From Chromatiales bacterium (GTDB lineage Bacteria; Pseudomonadota; Gammaproteobacteria; UBA6429; Thiohalophilaceae): a stretch of DNA of 64,000 bases. The first letter of the stretch is position 1. Every line of letters begins with the position of its first letter. Shown here piece by piece: positions 19,424 through 31,670 of this stretch. Location: NCBI GenBank assembly GCA_027032075.1, contig JALVOC010000118.1:1-64000 (forward strand), read 5' to 3'. The position numbers and the translations under genes are program-made. The notes below the pieces were generated by a model. That model was given only the letters and a program-made list of their open reading frames with translations, made no database searches and was not told the origin of the DNA.

Positions 19424-19693
19424 CTATTTCTGCCGGTTCTTTTCGATGTGCTGACTCAGGGAACGCAAGGACGAGAAAATCTTGCTGTTGTCCGGATCGT
19501 CAGAGCGAAGCTGATAACCATAATTTTTTGAAATCGCCATCGCCAACTCCAGGGCGTCAATCGAATCCAGCCCCAAACCTTCACGAAACAATGCCGCTTC
19601 CGGATCTATTTCGACTGCTTCCACTTCCTCAAGATTAAGTGAATCAACAATAAGATTCGCCACTTCGAGCTCGATTTGACTGAGTTCTGACAT
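19424..19693 (-). CDS. Acyl carrier protein (ApeE/ApeF-like)
   Basis: 89-residue acidic carrier with the phosphopantetheine attachment motif GLDSIDALEL; Ser44 would carry the 4'-phosphopantetheine arm. First gene of the polyene-like operon, preceded by GGGGTG near the ATG and a TATAAT-type box about 57 bp upstream. Known aryl-polyene clusters usually encode two ACPs; only one is visible here. Confidence 0.92.
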   Translation of the reverse strand: MSELSQIELEVANLIVDSLNLEEVEAVEIDPEAALFREGLGLDSIDALELAMAISKNYGYQLRSDDPDNSKIFSSLRSLSQHIEKNRQK

Positions 19694-19997
19694 ACAACAA
19701 ACACCCCAATATCACTACGTTGATTAAGATTGCTTTGATTTTACAAAAAATTATACCAAACCCATGCCTGCACGGCAGAATGGACGGAACATCTTCCCTA
19801 AAGACCATAGCAAAAACAGGGGAATCACAAGCTTTTGAAAACTCGACGGAAACCGGCGGTAACCGTTCCCTTGTGTAAACCGCTTATTATTGTGCCGCTG
19901 TTAAACCGGAACTTTATTGCGGAATTTTGTCACATTCCAAGCCGATTCAAAAGCGGTGCATACCGGCTTTGTCGGCCATAAGCCCTGCAATCGGCCG
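19694..19997. other. Intergenic stretch upstream of the polyene-like operon
   Basis: About 300 bp between the alpha/beta hydrolase stop and the ACP start. It holds the probable operon promoter near 19750 and no convincing reading frame. Several short inverted repeats are visible (around 19850-19870 and 19960-19995) but none is followed by a T-run, so I do not call a terminator. Confidence 0.5.
19750..19755 (-). promoter_or_regulatory. Probable -10 box of the polyene-like operon
   Basis: On the minus strand this reads TATAAT, preceded by TTTGG. It is about 57 bp upstream of the ACP start codon. No good -35 hexamer is seen at 16-18 bp, so the promoter may need an activator, or the match may be by chance in AT-rich sequence. 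Confidence 0.45.
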
Positions 19998-20795
19998 TTA
20001 TCGCAAGGCGTTGCAGCGACCCGGCCCCTTCCAGATACCCTCTTTTGCCAGGAGGGTTTTCCAAAGGCGCCGCCACGTATTCCACGAATGATCACCCGGC
20101 GAGGAAATCACATTCGCCGGTGGCAACAACCGCCCCAGCATGACGTGCGCCCGGGCAAAATCGTCCGCCTCCCCATAGGCCAGAAAGAGGCGCTGCAGCA
20201 AAGGCTTGCGGTAGCGATGCTTCAACCAGAGCCATACCGCCTCCTCGTCGGAGACTGCCTGCTGATCCCGCGGCTGCCAGAGCAGTGGCCCGCCGGCCTG
20301 CTCAATCGAATTGATCAAATTTTCTCTGCCCAGATAGGGCGCAATCACGATCACGCCGCAGACATCGCCGGGTGCCTGCCTGAAATAGCGCAGACTGCTG
20401 AAACCGCCCAGGGAAAAACCGACCAGCCACAGGCCGGTATAGCCGCGCCTTCGCGCCGGCCTGATGACATCTTCCTGCAGGTGTTGCAGCAGGGTGTGGT
20501 TGAAGAGGTAGCCGAGTTGCGTGCCAACCGCAACCATATCGGCCCTCAAGCCGGCCTGCCTGGCAAGCCTGAAGATCCCCTCTTCGCGAACCGTCTCTGC
20601 GGTATCGTAGATACCGGGCAAAAACACCAGCAGGGCCGTATTTTCTGCCGGCGCATCGACGTCCCAAAGTGTGACCATTTGCGGGTCACGCCCAAAGACA
20701 AACCAGTACACCGCCAGACCGGAGGCTGACAATAACAAAACGAGAAGAACAAAAACGTGATTAAGCCCTGAATAATTCTTCAAGCGGAGGAGCAT
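19998..20795 (-). CDS. Membrane-anchored alpha/beta hydrolase
   Basis: 265 residues with one N-terminal membrane helix (about residues 13-32) and an alpha/beta-hydrolase fold behind it. The nucleophile elbow GFSLGGF and the late histidine in GDHSWNTW are visible; an acidic third residue is likely in LAYGEADDF. The anchored catalytic domain would face the periplasm or cytoplasm depending on topology. It precedes the ACP gene on the same strand by about 300 bp, so it could be a hydrolase or thioesterase serving that operon, but this is inference. Confidence 0.8.
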   Translation of the reverse strand: MLLRLKNYSGLNHVFVLLVLLLSASGLAVYWFVFGRDPQMVTLWDVDAPAENTALLVFLPGIYDTAETVREEGIFRLARQAGLRADMVAVGTQLGYLFNHTLLQHLQEDVIRPARRRGYTGLWLVGFSLGGFSSLRYFRQAPGDVCGVIVIAPYLGRENLINSIEQAGGPLLWQPRDQQAVSDEEAVWLWLKHRYRKPLLQRLFLAYGEADDFARAHVMLGRLLPPANVISSPGDHSWNTWRRLWKTLLAKEGIWKGPGRCNALR

Positions 20796-20810
20796 TCAGG
20801 GTTGTTGCCA

Positions 20811-22643
20811 TTATTCAACCGTAACGGATTTCGCCAGATTCCGCGGCTGATCCACGTCGGTCCCTTTGATCACCGCCACATGGTAGGCCAGCAACTGCAG
20901 GGGGATGGTGTAGATAACGGGTGAAATGACATTATCCGTGGGCGCAACATCCAGGACGGTCATGCCTTCGGTCGGCACAATACCCGCCTCGGTATCAGCA
21001 AAGACAAACAGCTCGCCGCCACGTGCGCGTACTTCCTGCAGGTTGCCCTTCAGTTTGTCCAGCAGTTTGTCGTTCGGCGCAACAGCGACAATCGGGACTT
21101 CCGCATCCACCAGTGCCAGCGGACCATGTTTGAGTTCACCTGCAGGATAACCTTCTGCATGGATATAGGAGATTTCCTTCAGCTTCAGCGCCCCCTCAAG
21201 CGCGATCGGATAGTGCTCGCCGCGACCGAGAAACAGGGCATTGTGTTTGTTGGCAAAACGCACCGCCAGCTTTTGTATCGAGTCATCCAGCTTCAGCGCC
21301 TCTTCAATCATGCCGGGTAACTGGCGCAGCTGCCTGACGATTTTCGCCTCGGTGGCCGCACTCAGCTTGTGGCGCCGTCCCAGCACGACTATCAACAGCA
21401 ACAACGCCACCAGCTGGGTGGTAAACGCCTTGGTGGACGCCACACCGATTTCCGGCCCGGCGCGCGTCATCAACACCAGGTCCGACTCGCGCACCAGCGA
21501 ACTCTCCGGGACGTTACAAATGCTGAGCGTATGACGGAAACCCATCTCTTTTGCCACTCGTAACGCCGCCAGGGTATCGGCGGTTTCTCCGGATTGGGAG
21601 ATGGTGATAAACAGGCTGTTGGGCAATACTGCCGTGGTACGATAACGGAATTCACTGGCAACCTCGATGTTGCACGGCAGACCCGCGAGTGACTCAAAAC
21701 CATAGCGCGCCACCAGACCCGCGTGATAACTGGTACCGCAGGCGACGATCTGGATATGTTCAATGTGATCGAAAATTTCGGCCGCGCCGACACCGAAACT
21801 CTCTTCCAGCACGCTGTTCTCGCTCAGACGGCCTTCCAGGGTTTCTCCCACCGCATGTGGCTGCTCATAAATTTCCTTCAGCATGTAATGGCTGAATTCA
21901 CCACGCTTGACCGCATCGGCATTTAATTCGCTATGGTGCACCGGGCGCTCGATCCGCTTGCCTGCCAGATCGAACACCTCTACGGACCCGGGGGTAAGCA
22001 CGGCGATATCCCCCTCTTCCAGGAAAATAAACTCCTGGGTTTCAGCAATGAGTGCGGCAACATCGGAGGCGAGATAGTTGGCGTCTTTCCCCAGGCCGAT
22101 AACCAGCGGGCTGCCCCGGCGTGCTGCGATCAACCGCCTGTTATCGCCGGTACTGATGACCCCCAGCGCATAGGCACCCTGCAGATCATTCACCGTCTCA
22201 CGTACCGCGTGGAACAGATCCTCTCCCCGATCCAGATACTTGTGCAGTTGATGCGCGATCACTTCCGTATCGGTGTCGGAGGTGAAGCGGTAATTCTCGC
22301 CTTGCTGGATTTCCTTCAGACTTTCGAAATTCTCGATAATGCCGTTGTGCACCACGGCGACACTCTTGTTACACACATGCGGATGCGCATTCGATTCCGT
22401 CGGTTCCCCATGGGTTGCCCAGCGTGTATGCGCAATGCCGATGTGGCCATTGGCCGGTTGTTTCTCCAGTGCGGATTCGAGTTGTTTGATCTTTCCCGGT
22501 GTGCGCACTCTGCAGATACAGCCGCGCTCATCCAGCACCGCCACTCCGGCGGAATCATAGCCACGGTACTCCAGGCGTTTCAGCCCCTCGACCAATACCG
22601 GCAGGATATTTTCTTTTGCGATTGCCCCGACGATTCCGCACAT
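20811..22643 (-). CDS. glmS: Glutamine-fructose-6-phosphate aminotransferase
   Basis: Makes glucosamine-6-phosphate for peptidoglycan and lipopolysaccharide. The start at 22643 gives MCGIVGA, placing the catalytic Cys at position 2 as the N-terminal nucleophile glutaminase requires; the 32-codon upstream extension is rejected for this reason. 610 residues: glutaminase domain (1-240) followed by two SIS sugar-isomerase domains, with the C-terminal DQPRNLAKSVTVE. It lies downstream of glmU in the same direction. Confidence 0.97.
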   Translation of the reverse strand: MCGIVGAIAKENILPVLVEGLKRLEYRGYDSAGVAVLDERGCICRVRTPGKIKQLESALEKQPANGHIGIAHTRWATHGEPTESNAHPHVCNKSVAVVHNGIIENFESLKEIQQGENYRFTSDTDTEVIAHQLHKYLDRGEDLFHAVRETVNDLQGAYALGVISTGDNRRLIAARRGSPLVIGLGKDANYLASDVAALIAETQEFIFLEEGDIAVLTPGSVEVFDLAGKRIERPVHHSELNADAVKRGEFSHYMLKEIYEQPHAVGETLEGRLSENSVLEESFGVGAAEIFDHIEHIQIVACGTSYHAGLVARYGFESLAGLPCNIEVASEFRYRTTAVLPNSLFITISQSGETADTLAALRVAKEMGFRHTLSICNVPESSLVRESDLVLMTRAGPEIGVASTKAFTTQLVALLLLIVVLGRRHKLSAATEAKIVRQLRQLPGMIEEALKLDDSIQKLAVRFANKHNALFLGRGEHYPIALEGALKLKEISYIHAEGYPAGELKHGPLALVDAEVPIVAVAPNDKLLDKLKGNLQEVRARGGELFVFADTEAGIVPTEGMTVLDVAPTDNVISPVIYTIPLQLLAYHVAVIKGTDVDQPRNLAKSVTVE

Positions 22644-22819
22644 AACGATGGTTACCGCGCTGGTTTTACGACTGAAAAGTGAAGCAACCCCGCAGCTGCG
22701 CCGCGCCCGCCCCTCGCCGCTGAGACAAAATGCTGACAATCCCTTTCACATGACATTATTCGTTTTTCCTCGTTCTCCACAATGACCCTGACCGGTTTCC
22801 CGGGTAAATCCAATTAGCC

Positions 22820-22883
22820 GTTCCGCATACCGGCACTTGATTTATAGTTGTCTGCCGGTTTGATTTTGCCTCAATGCCGGAAC
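22820..22883. repeat. Palindromic intergenic repeat, copy 2 (degenerate)
   Basis: A 64-bp element beginning GTTCCG.ATACC and sharing the interior pattern with copy 1 (TTATAGTTGTCT.CCGG, then GATTTTGC.TCAA, against TTAAAGTTCTAT.CCGG, then GATTTCGCATCAA). Its right arm is shortened to ATGCCGGAAC, which still pairs with the left end apart from one indel. It sits 9 bp beyond the glmU stop codon. It is the weakest copy. Confidence 0.55.
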
Positions 22884-22892
22884 CTCTCCCCG

Positions 22893-24260
22893 TTATTTTT
22901 TAACCGGCCGCTCCCAGTTCTTTATCGTCTTTTGTTTGCCGCGGCTTAAAGTAAGCTCCCCCGCCGGCGCATCACGGGTGATCGTCGAACCCGCGCCAAT
23001 GGTGGCATCCGCCCCGACTTCGACCGGTGCAACCAGCTGGGTATCCGAACCGATGAAGGCGCGGTCTCCGATAATGGTGCGGTGCTTGTTGGCACCATCA
23101 TAGTTACAGGTGATGGTGCCGGCGCCAATATTGACCCCTTCACCCATGGTGGTATCACCTACATAACTCAAGTGGTTTACTTTACTGCCTTCGCCCACCC
23201 GGCTGTTTTTGATTTCGACAAAATTACCCACCCGCGTATTGCTTGCCAGTTCCGTACCGGGGCGGATCCGCGCAAACGGCCCGATTTGCGCACCGCTGGC
23301 GATTTTTGCCTGTTCGATCACCGACATCGGTTTGATTTCGACATTGTCACCGATTTCACTGTCGATAATGACACAACCTGGCCCAATTACCACATTGTCA
23401 CCCAACACCACCTTGCCGCTCAGCACCACATTGACATCCAGGGTAACATCCTGACCCGTCTCGACACTGCCACGAATATCGATGCGCCGGGGATCCAGAA
23501 GGCTGACACCGTTTTGCATCAGCTGCAACGCCTGCAGGCGCTGATACTCCCGTTCCAGCTCTGCCAGCTGCTCGCGGCTGTTGATCCCCGCCACTTCCGC
23601 CGGGCTGTCGGGGTGGCTGGTCTGGACAGGGATGCCGTCCTTCACTGCCATTTCGATGGTATCCGTCAGATAAAACTCGCCCTGTTTGTTGTTGTTTTCC
23701 AGCCGGCTCAGCCACTGGCGCATTTTAGCAGCGCCGGTACAGAGAATGCCGGTATTGATTTCGGTGATCCTGCGTGTCTCCGCATCGGCGTCTTTTTCTT
23801 CCACGATACGCACCACCGCGGCGTGGCTGTCCCGCACGATCCGCCCATAGCCGGCGGGATCGTCCAGGTGAACCGTCAGCAACCCGAAAGTCTCTTCGCC
23901 CTGGCGGATCAGTTCCGCCAGGGTTTCGGCCCGAAGCATGGGCACATCCCCGTAGAGCACCAGCAGAGTGTCCTCATCGGCAATCTCCGGCATCGCCTGT
24001 TCCAGCGCGTGCCCGGTGCCAAGCTGCTCGGCCTGCTCTATCCACAGCAGATCCTCATCGCGAAAAGCCGCCTTGACCTGTTCACCGCCGTGGCCGTAGA
24101 CGACGATTATTTTTTTCGGATTCAGGGCGCGGGCCGTATCAATCACATGGCCCAACAGCGGCCTGGCCGCCAGCGGATGGAGCACCTTGGGCAGATTCGA
24201 TTTCATCCGGGTGCCCTGGCCCGCGGCCAGAATCACCACATCCAGGCGGGATGATGACAT
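22893..24260 (-). CDS. glmU: Bifunctional GlmU: N-acetylglucosamine-1-P uridyltransferase / glucosamine-1-P acetyltransferase
   Basis: Makes UDP-GlcNAc. 455 residues: N-terminal pyrophosphorylase domain with LAAGQGTRMKSNLPKVLH near residue 11, and a C-terminal left-handed beta-helix with hexapeptide repeats (IGPGCVI, IGAGTITCNYDG, IGSDTQLV) that carries the acetyltransferase site. It lies upstream of glmS, so the two steps of the hexosamine pathway are grouped, as in Pseudomonas next to the atp operon. Confidence 0.97.
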   Translation of the reverse strand: MSSSRLDVVILAAGQGTRMKSNLPKVLHPLAARPLLGHVIDTARALNPKKIIVVYGHGGEQVKAAFRDEDLLWIEQAEQLGTGHALEQAMPEIADEDTLLVLYGDVPMLRAETLAELIRQGEETFGLLTVHLDDPAGYGRIVRDSHAAVVRIVEEKDADAETRRITEINTGILCTGAAKMRQWLSRLENNNKQGEFYLTDTIEMAVKDGIPVQTSHPDSPAEVAGINSREQLAELEREYQRLQALQLMQNGVSLLDPRRIDIRGSVETGQDVTLDVNVVLSGKVVLGDNVVIGPGCVIIDSEIGDNVEIKPMSVIEQAKIASGAQIGPFARIRPGTELASNTRVGNFVEIKNSRVGEGSKVNHLSYVGDTTMGEGVNIGAGTITCNYDGANKHRTIIGDRAFIGSDTQLVAPVEVGADATIGAGSTITRDAPAGELTLSRGKQKTIKNWERPVKK

Positions 24261-24289
24261 GTCGTTTCGTCCTCCTTCACGCTGCCGGT

Positions 24290-24781
24290 CTAATGCAGCT
24301 GCGGGATGGTTTGCACCACCTGGCCGCTCCCTACTTCTGCCTCGGTGGCATCGCGTATTTCCGTGACCTTGATTTTAAATGTTATGGTCTTGCCCGCAAA
24401 CGGATGGTTGCCGTCCAGCATGATTTTACCGTTTTCCATCTTCACCACGGTCATGGTGATGGATTCGCCGGCCTCGTTCTGAAACGTGGCCTCCGCACCG
24501 ATGTGGCGGTACTCGGGCGGGACATTTTCAATCTCGTCACTGTAGGTCATACTCGGATCGTAGTGTCCAAACCCCTCTTCGGGCGTCAGTGTCACACTCA
24601 CCTCGTCACCCACCTTGTGCCCTTCCAGGGCTTCCGCCACCTTGGGAAACATGGCGCTGTCCTTCCCACCATGCAGATAACTGATAGGGATATCCGACTG
24701 CTCCTGCACACTCCCGTTTTCATCCAGAAGCACATAGGTGAGCGAAACAACCTTGTTGTGTTCCACTTTTTGCTCACTCAT
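24290..24781 (-). CDS. FKBP-type peptidyl-prolyl isomerase, SlyD-like
   Basis: 163 residues from the ATG at 24781; the longer upstream frame runs over the atp terminator and is rejected. The FKBP core (VVSLTYVLLDENG, SYLHGGKDSAMFPKVAEALEG) is interrupted by the IF chaperone insert (TPEEGFGHYDPS), which is the SlyD architecture. The histidine- and cysteine-rich metal-binding tail of Escherichia coli SlyD is absent; the protein ends in VVQTIPQLH. It lies between the atp operon and glmU. Confidence 0.9.
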   Translation of the reverse strand: MSEQKVEHNKVVSLTYVLLDENGSVQEQSDIPISYLHGGKDSAMFPKVAEALEGHKVGDEVSVTLTPEEGFGHYDPSMTYSDEIENVPPEYRHIGAEATFQNEAGESITMTVVKMENGKIMLDGNHPFAGKTITFKIKVTEIRDATEAEVGSGQVVQTIPQLH

Positions 24782-24804
24782 TTCGTGTCTATCCTCTTGG
24801 TTAA

Positions 24805-24834
24805 TAAAGAAAGGGCAGTATAACAACTGCCCTT
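24805..24834 (-). terminator. Terminator of the atp operon
   Basis: Inverted repeat AAGGGCAG/CTGCCCTT (24811-24818 with 24827-24834) followed on the minus strand by TCTTTATT. It lies about 130 bp past the atpC stop and just upstream of the slyD-like start codon, so it would end the atp transcript. Confidence 0.7.
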
Positions 24835-24861
24835 CTCGTTCAGTAAGTCCAATATGCCGAG

Positions 24862-24959
24862 CCTGAATCAAGTGTTCCGGATGCCGGATCATTTAACATT
24901 ATTGGCGGATTCTGGTTTCGTGGCTTAAGTGGAGTGGTATTCGGAACTCTTGATTCAGG
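24862..24959. repeat. Palindromic intergenic repeat, copy 3
   Basis: A 98-bp element with 24-bp arms (24862-24885 and 24936-24959); 21 of 24 positions match and two more are G-T pairs. The outer stem CCTGAATCAA/TTGATTCAGG differs from the other copies, while the arm core GTGTTCCG.AT.CC and the interior ATCATTTAACATTATTGGC and GATTCTGGTTT are shared. The right arm ends one base before the atpC stop codon. Confidence 0.85.
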
Positions 24960-24960
24960 A

Positions 24961-25386
24961 CTAACGGCTTACTTTCTTGCGCATTCGCTGAATCGTCTGC
25001 AATTGGGCAACGGCCTGCGCCAGCATGGCCTCCGCTTCCGCCATGTCCATTTCTCCGGAGCGATCCTTGAGTGCCTGCTCCGCGTGTCGTTTCGCCTCGA
25101 TCGCCGCGGCCTCATCCAGATCGTGCGCCCGCACACAGGTATCGGAGAGCACCGTGACGCAATGGGGCTGGACTTCGAGGATGCCGCCAGAAACATAGAA
25201 GGACTCCTCTTCGCCACCCTGTTTGGTCACACGGACCTCGCCCGGCTTCAATGGGGTCATCATCTGGGTGTGACGGGGGTAGATCCCGACCTCGCCCATC
25301 ACCGCCGGAGCCACCACAACCTCGACGGTGCCGGAGAAGATTTCCGCCTCGGCACTGACGATATCCAGATGAATGGTCATGGCCAT
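24961..25386 (-). CDS. atpC: F1F0 ATP synthase epsilon subunit
   Basis: 141-residue central-stalk subunit that couples rotation to catalysis and can inhibit ATP hydrolysis. N-terminal beta-barrel begins [19 protein letters not shown], and [21 protein letters not shown] is the conserved segment; the C-terminal helical hairpin is present. Last gene of the atp operon. Its stop codon is almost touched by a palindromic repeat. Confidence 0.97.
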   Translation of the reverse strand: MAMTIHLDIVSAEAEIFSGTVEVVVAPAVMGEVGIYPRHTQMMTPLKPGEVRVTKQGGEEESFYVSGGILEVQPHCVTVLSDTCVRAHDLDEAAAIEAKRHAEQALKDRSGEMDMAEAEAMLAQAVAQLQTIQRMRKKVSR

Positions 25387-25410
25387 GATTATTCTCCCAG
25401 GTGATCCGCT

Positions 25411-26856
<1,446 letters not shown>

Positions 26857-26879
26857 TTACAGGCCGACCGCTACTAAAT

Positions 26880-27740
26880 TCAAACAGCTGCCGCACCGGC
26901 AACGATTTCTGACAACTCCTGGGTAATGGCAGCCTGCCGGGCCTTGTTGTAGACCAGCTGGAGTTCATCAATCAGGTTACCTGCATTGTCGGAGGCGCTC
27001 TTCATCGCCACCATGCGGGCGGCCATCTCACAGGCAATATTCTCCACCACACCCTGGTAGACCTGTGACTCAATAAAACGGATCATCAGGCCATCGAGGA
27101 CGGACTTGGCATCGGGTTCATAGATATAATCCCAATGATGCTTCAGCGCGACATCCTCCTCATCGGTGACAATGGGAAGCAACTGATCAACCGTCGGCTG
27201 CTGGGTCATGGTGTTCACAAAACGGTTGTAAACCACGTAAAGGCGATCCAGTTCTCCGTCGTCGAAGGCATCCAGCATCACCTTCACCGTGCCGATGATG
27301 TCACTCACCCCCGGGGCATCCCCGAGATGGGTCGCCTGTGCCTTGATATTGCCGAGGTTTTTGAAAAACACGGAGGCTTTTTGACCAATGGTGCACAGGT
27401 CGATCTCCACGCCCTGCTCACCCCATTGGCGTAACTCTGCGAGCAATTCCCTGAACATGTTGTTGTTCAGGCCGCCACACAGGCCCCGATCGGAGGAGAT
27501 CACGATATAGCCGACGCGGCTGACTTCACGTTGTTGCAGATAGGGATGATGGTACTCGGGATGCGCCTGCGCCAGATGATGGATCACGTTCAGCATTTTG
27601 GCCGCGTAGGGGCGGGTAGCCGCCATGCGATCCTGGGCCTTGCGCATTTTACTGGCGGCAACCATTTCCATGGCACGCGTGATCTTCTGCGTATTCTTGA
27701 TACTCTTGATCTGCGCGCGAATTTCTTTACCGCTTGCCAT
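26880..27740 (-). CDS. atpG: F1F0 ATP synthase gamma subunit
   Basis: 286-residue central rotor shaft. N-terminal coiled helix [20 protein letters not shown] and the [10 protein letters not shown] segment are the family signatures; the C-terminal helix ([22 protein letters not shown]) completes the coiled coil that turns inside the alpha3beta3 ring. Confidence 0.97.
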   Translation of the reverse strand: MASGKEIRAQIKSIKNTQKITRAMEMVAASKMRKAQDRMAATRPYAAKMLNVIHHLAQAHPEYHHPYLQQREVSRVGYIVISSDRGLCGGLNNNMFRELLAELRQWGEQGVEIDLCTIGQKASVFFKNLGNIKAQATHLGDAPGVSDIIGTVKVMLDAFDDGELDRLYVVYNRFVNTMTQQPTVDQLLPIVTDEEDVALKHHWDYIYEPDAKSVLDGLMIRFIESQVYQGVVENIACEMAARMVAMKSASDNAGNLIDELQLVYNKARQAAITQELSEIVAGAAAV

Positions 27741-27807
27741 ATCGTTTTACCTTTTTTTACCTCACAACCCCCAGCAAACGGGGAGGAGAGGGTAGCTTAC
27801 TGTTCGT

Positions 27808-29349
27808 TTACCAGGTACTGGTGGCCTTGAACTTCTCAATCGCTGCGGTCATTGCCGCTTCGATCTCTTCGTTGTAATCACCACTTTCATTGATGCGCTC
27901 GAGCAGCTCCGTTTCATTGGCCTTCATGTAGGCCTGCATCGCCGCTTCGAAATCCACCACCTTGTTGACTTCAACATCGTCCAGGAATCCGCTGTTGGCG
28001 GCCAGCAGGGAAAAGGCCTGTTCACCAATGCTCATCGGCTCATACTGCTTCTGTTTCATCAATTCAGTCACGCGCTGACCGCGTTCAATCTGTTTGCGCG
28101 TGGATTCGTCCAGATCGGAGGCAAACTGGGCGAACGCCGCCAGCTCCCGGTACTGGGCAAGGTCAAGACGCACACCGCCACCCAGTTTCTTGATGATTTT
28201 CGTCTGGGCGGCGCCACCCACACGCGAAACCGACAAACCGGCGTTGATTGCCGGCCGGATCCCGGCGTTGAACAGATCCGTTTCCAGGAAGATCTGGCCA
28301 TCGGTGATTGAAATCACGTTGGTGGGAACAAAAGCCGACACGTCACCGGCCTGGGTTTCGATGATCGGCAGGGCGGTGAGGGAACCGGTTTTGCCCTTTA
28401 CCTCACCGTTGGTCAGTTTCTCCACATGCTCCGCATTCACCCGCGCGGCACGTTCCAGCAGGCGGGAATGCAGATAGAACACATCGCCCGGATAGGCTTC
28501 GCGGCCCGGCGGGCGGCGTAACAACAGCGACACCTGGCGGTATGCCCAGGCCTGCTTGGTCAGATCGTCATAGATGATCAGCGCATCCTCACCCCGATCG
28601 CGGAAGTATTCGCCCATGGCGCAACCGGCGTAGGGAGCGATAAACTGCATCGCCGCTGCATCGGAAGCCGTGGCGGCGACAATGATGGTATGTTCCAGCG
28701 CACCGTGTTCTTCCAGCTTGCGCACCACGTTGGCAATACTGGAGGCTTTCTGCCCGATGGCAACGTAGATACATTTGATTCCGGTACCTTTCTGGTTGAT
28801 GATGGCGTCCACCGCCACCGCGGTTTTACCGGTCTGGCGGTCACCGATGATCAGCTCACGCTGACCGCGGCCGATGGGCACCATCGCGTCAACCGCCTTC
28901 AGACCGATTTGCACCGGCTGATCAACCGACTGACGGGCGATCACGCCGGGAGCGATTTTTTCAATCGGTGAAAACGTCTGGGTTTCAACCGGGCCTTTGC
29001 CATCAATCGGTTTGCCCAGGGCATCGACCACCCGCCCCAGCAATGCCTCACCGACAGGGACTTCCAGAATACGCCCGGTACATTTGACCTTGTCACCTTC
29101 AGTGATGTGCTCATAGGCCCCCAGCACCACGGCGCCGACAGAATCGTGTTCCAGGTTAAGTGCCATGCCATAGGTATTGCCGGGAAACTCGATCATTTCA
29201 CCCAGCATCACATCAGCCAGGCCGTGGATACGAATGATCCCGTCAGTCAAACTGACCACGGTGCCTTCGTTACGGGCCTCGGTGGTGGTGGTAAAACTTT
29301 CGACCCGTTTTTTAATCAGTTCACTGATTTCAGATGGATTCAGTTGCAT
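27808..29349 (-). CDS. atpA: F1F0 ATP synthase alpha subunit
   Basis: Non-catalytic nucleotide-binding subunit of 513 residues. The start [17 protein letters not shown] is standard. Walker A is GDRQTGKT at about residue 170, and the alpha-subunit signature around [17 protein letters not shown] is present. Position between atpH and atpG is canonical. Confidence 0.98.
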   Translation of the reverse strand: MQLNPSEISELIKKRVESFTTTTEARNEGTVVSLTDGIIRIHGLADVMLGEMIEFPGNTYGMALNLEHDSVGAVVLGAYEHITEGDKVKCTGRILEVPVGEALLGRVVDALGKPIDGKGPVETQTFSPIEKIAPGVIARQSVDQPVQIGLKAVDAMVPIGRGQRELIIGDRQTGKTAVAVDAIINQKGTGIKCIYVAIGQKASSIANVVRKLEEHGALEHTIIVAATASDAAAMQFIAPYAGCAMGEYFRDRGEDALIIYDDLTKQAWAYRQVSLLLRRPPGREAYPGDVFYLHSRLLERAARVNAEHVEKLTNGEVKGKTGSLTALPIIETQAGDVSAFVPTNVISITDGQIFLETDLFNAGIRPAINAGLSVSRVGGAAQTKIIKKLGGGVRLDLAQYRELAAFAQFASDLDESTRKQIERGQRVTELMKQKQYEPMSIGEQAFSLLAANSGFLDDVEVNKVVDFEAAMQAYMKANETELLERINESGDYNEEIEAAMTAAIEKFKATSTW

Positions 29350-29378
29350 GTTGGATATCCTTTAAAATCACTCTGAAG

Positions 29379-29915
29379 TTAATGTATCAGGGTGTTTGCC
29401 AGTTTCTCGAGTTGACCGGTTACCGAGGCGTCGATAACCAGATCACCGGTGCGCACGATAGCACCACCTATAATGGATTCATCGATGTTACATGAGAGGG
29501 TAACGTCACGCCCAAAACGTTTCTCCAGCGCTGCGACGAGTTGTGCTTTCTGTGCCTCACTCAGGGGAAACGCGGAGGTCACTTCTGCCTCAACCGTCTT
29601 CTCGGCATCGGCCCGTTTTCTTTCATACAATTCGGCGATTTCCGGCGCGATGACAAGCCGCTTGTTTTCCGCCAGCACACGGACAAAGTTCTGCCCGTGG
29701 GTGTCGAGTTTCTCGCCACAAATATCAAGAAACAGTTCGATCAGCCTGTCACCATCGATATTCGGATTATCGAGCAGCCCCTGCATTGTCGGATCGGATG
29801 CCACCACAGCGATACACTGCAGCATCTCGGACCATTTCTTCAGCTCACCCCGTGACTCGGCCAGGGAAAAAGCAGCCTGGGCATAGGGGCGGGCAATGGT
29901 ACTTTTCTCAGCCAT
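29379..29915 (-). CDS. atpH: F1F0 ATP synthase delta subunit
   Basis: 178-residue peripheral-stalk subunit joining F1 to the b subunits. An N-terminal helical domain (TIARPYAQAAFSLA) and the conserved C-terminal segment IIGGAIVRTGDLVIDASV are present. Canonical position between atpF and atpA. Confidence 0.97.
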   Translation of the reverse strand: MAEKSTIARPYAQAAFSLAESRGELKKWSEMLQCIAVVASDPTMQGLLDNPNIDGDRLIELFLDICGEKLDTHGQNFVRVLAENKRLVIAPEIAELYERKRADAEKTVEAEVTSAFPLSEAQKAQLVAALEKRFGRDVTLSCNIDESIIGGAIVRTGDLVIDASVTGQLEKLANTLIH

Positions 29916-29930
29916 AAACGTTGGGCCTTC

Positions 29931-30401
29931 CTATAATTGCGCAACCAGATCCTGCAGCAGGGCTTCGTTGGACTTTTCGTCGATCTCTTTCTTCAAGACC
30001 TTGCTGGCGCCGGCGACGGCAAGTGACACCACTTCACCACGCAGATGTTCGCGCGCACGATTCACTTCCTGTTCAATTTCCGCTTTAGCCGCATTGAGCA
30101 GACGTTCGCCTTCGGCGCGCGCGTCTTCCTTTGCCTCATCCACTATTTCATTGGCCCGTTTCTGTGCCTGATTGATGATTTCCTGGGCTTTCTGCTTGGC
30201 TTCATGCAGGGTTTCCAGGGCGCGCTTTTCTGCCAGGACTTTTTCGTGTTCTCCGCGTTCCGCCGCAGCGAGACCATCGGCGATTTTCTTTTTACGTTCT
30301 TCCAGTGCGCCAACGATCGGTGGCCACACGTACTTCATGCAGAACCACACGAAAACGATGAAGGTTATCGATTGGCCTATAAGGGTTAGATTAATATTCA
30401 T
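29931..30401 (-). CDS. atpF: F1F0 ATP synthase b subunit
   Basis: 156-residue peripheral stalk. One N-terminal membrane helix ([20 protein letters not shown]) is followed by a long charged helix rich in Ala, Glu and Lys that dimerises as a coiled coil. Normal length for the single-b type. Confidence 0.97.
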   Translation of the reverse strand: MNINLTLIGQSITFIVFVWFCMKYVWPPIVGALEERKKKIADGLAAAERGEHEKVLAEKRALETLHEAKQKAQEIINQAQKRANEIVDEAKEDARAEGERLLNAAKAEIEQEVNRAREHLRGEVVSLAVAGASKVLKKEIDEKSNEALLQDLVAQL

Positions 30402-30443
30402 GCCGGAACCTATATCGGTTGTTCAGGTGAATACGCTCTTTGC

Positions 30444-30686
<243 letters not shown>

Positions 30687-30733
30687 CTAACTCTGTATAT
30701 AAGGTAAAAATAACCGGTTATGTAATAAAACCA

Positions 30734-31627
<894 letters not shown>

Positions 31628-31670
31628 TTACAAACCCCAAATAATCGAATAACCGGTAACTTCCGCTGGC

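Noticed and set aside
22644-22739. Upstream extension of glmS by 32 codons
   Set aside because: GlmS needs Cys at position 2 after Met; only the start at 22643 provides it.
22644-22892. glmS riboswitch-ribozyme in the glmU-glmS gap
   Set aside because: That ribozyme is a Gram-positive feature; no matching conserved core was seen and the gap holds the degenerate palindromic repeat.
23082-24254. Long open frame antisense to glmU
   Set aside because: It is a shadow of the well-identified glmU frame; composition is histidine- and aspartate-rich as expected for antisense of GC-rich coding DNA.
24862-24959. Copy 3 as the atp operon terminator
   Set aside because: The stem is long but is not followed by a T-run; a better terminator hairpin with a T-rich tail lies further on at 24805-24834.
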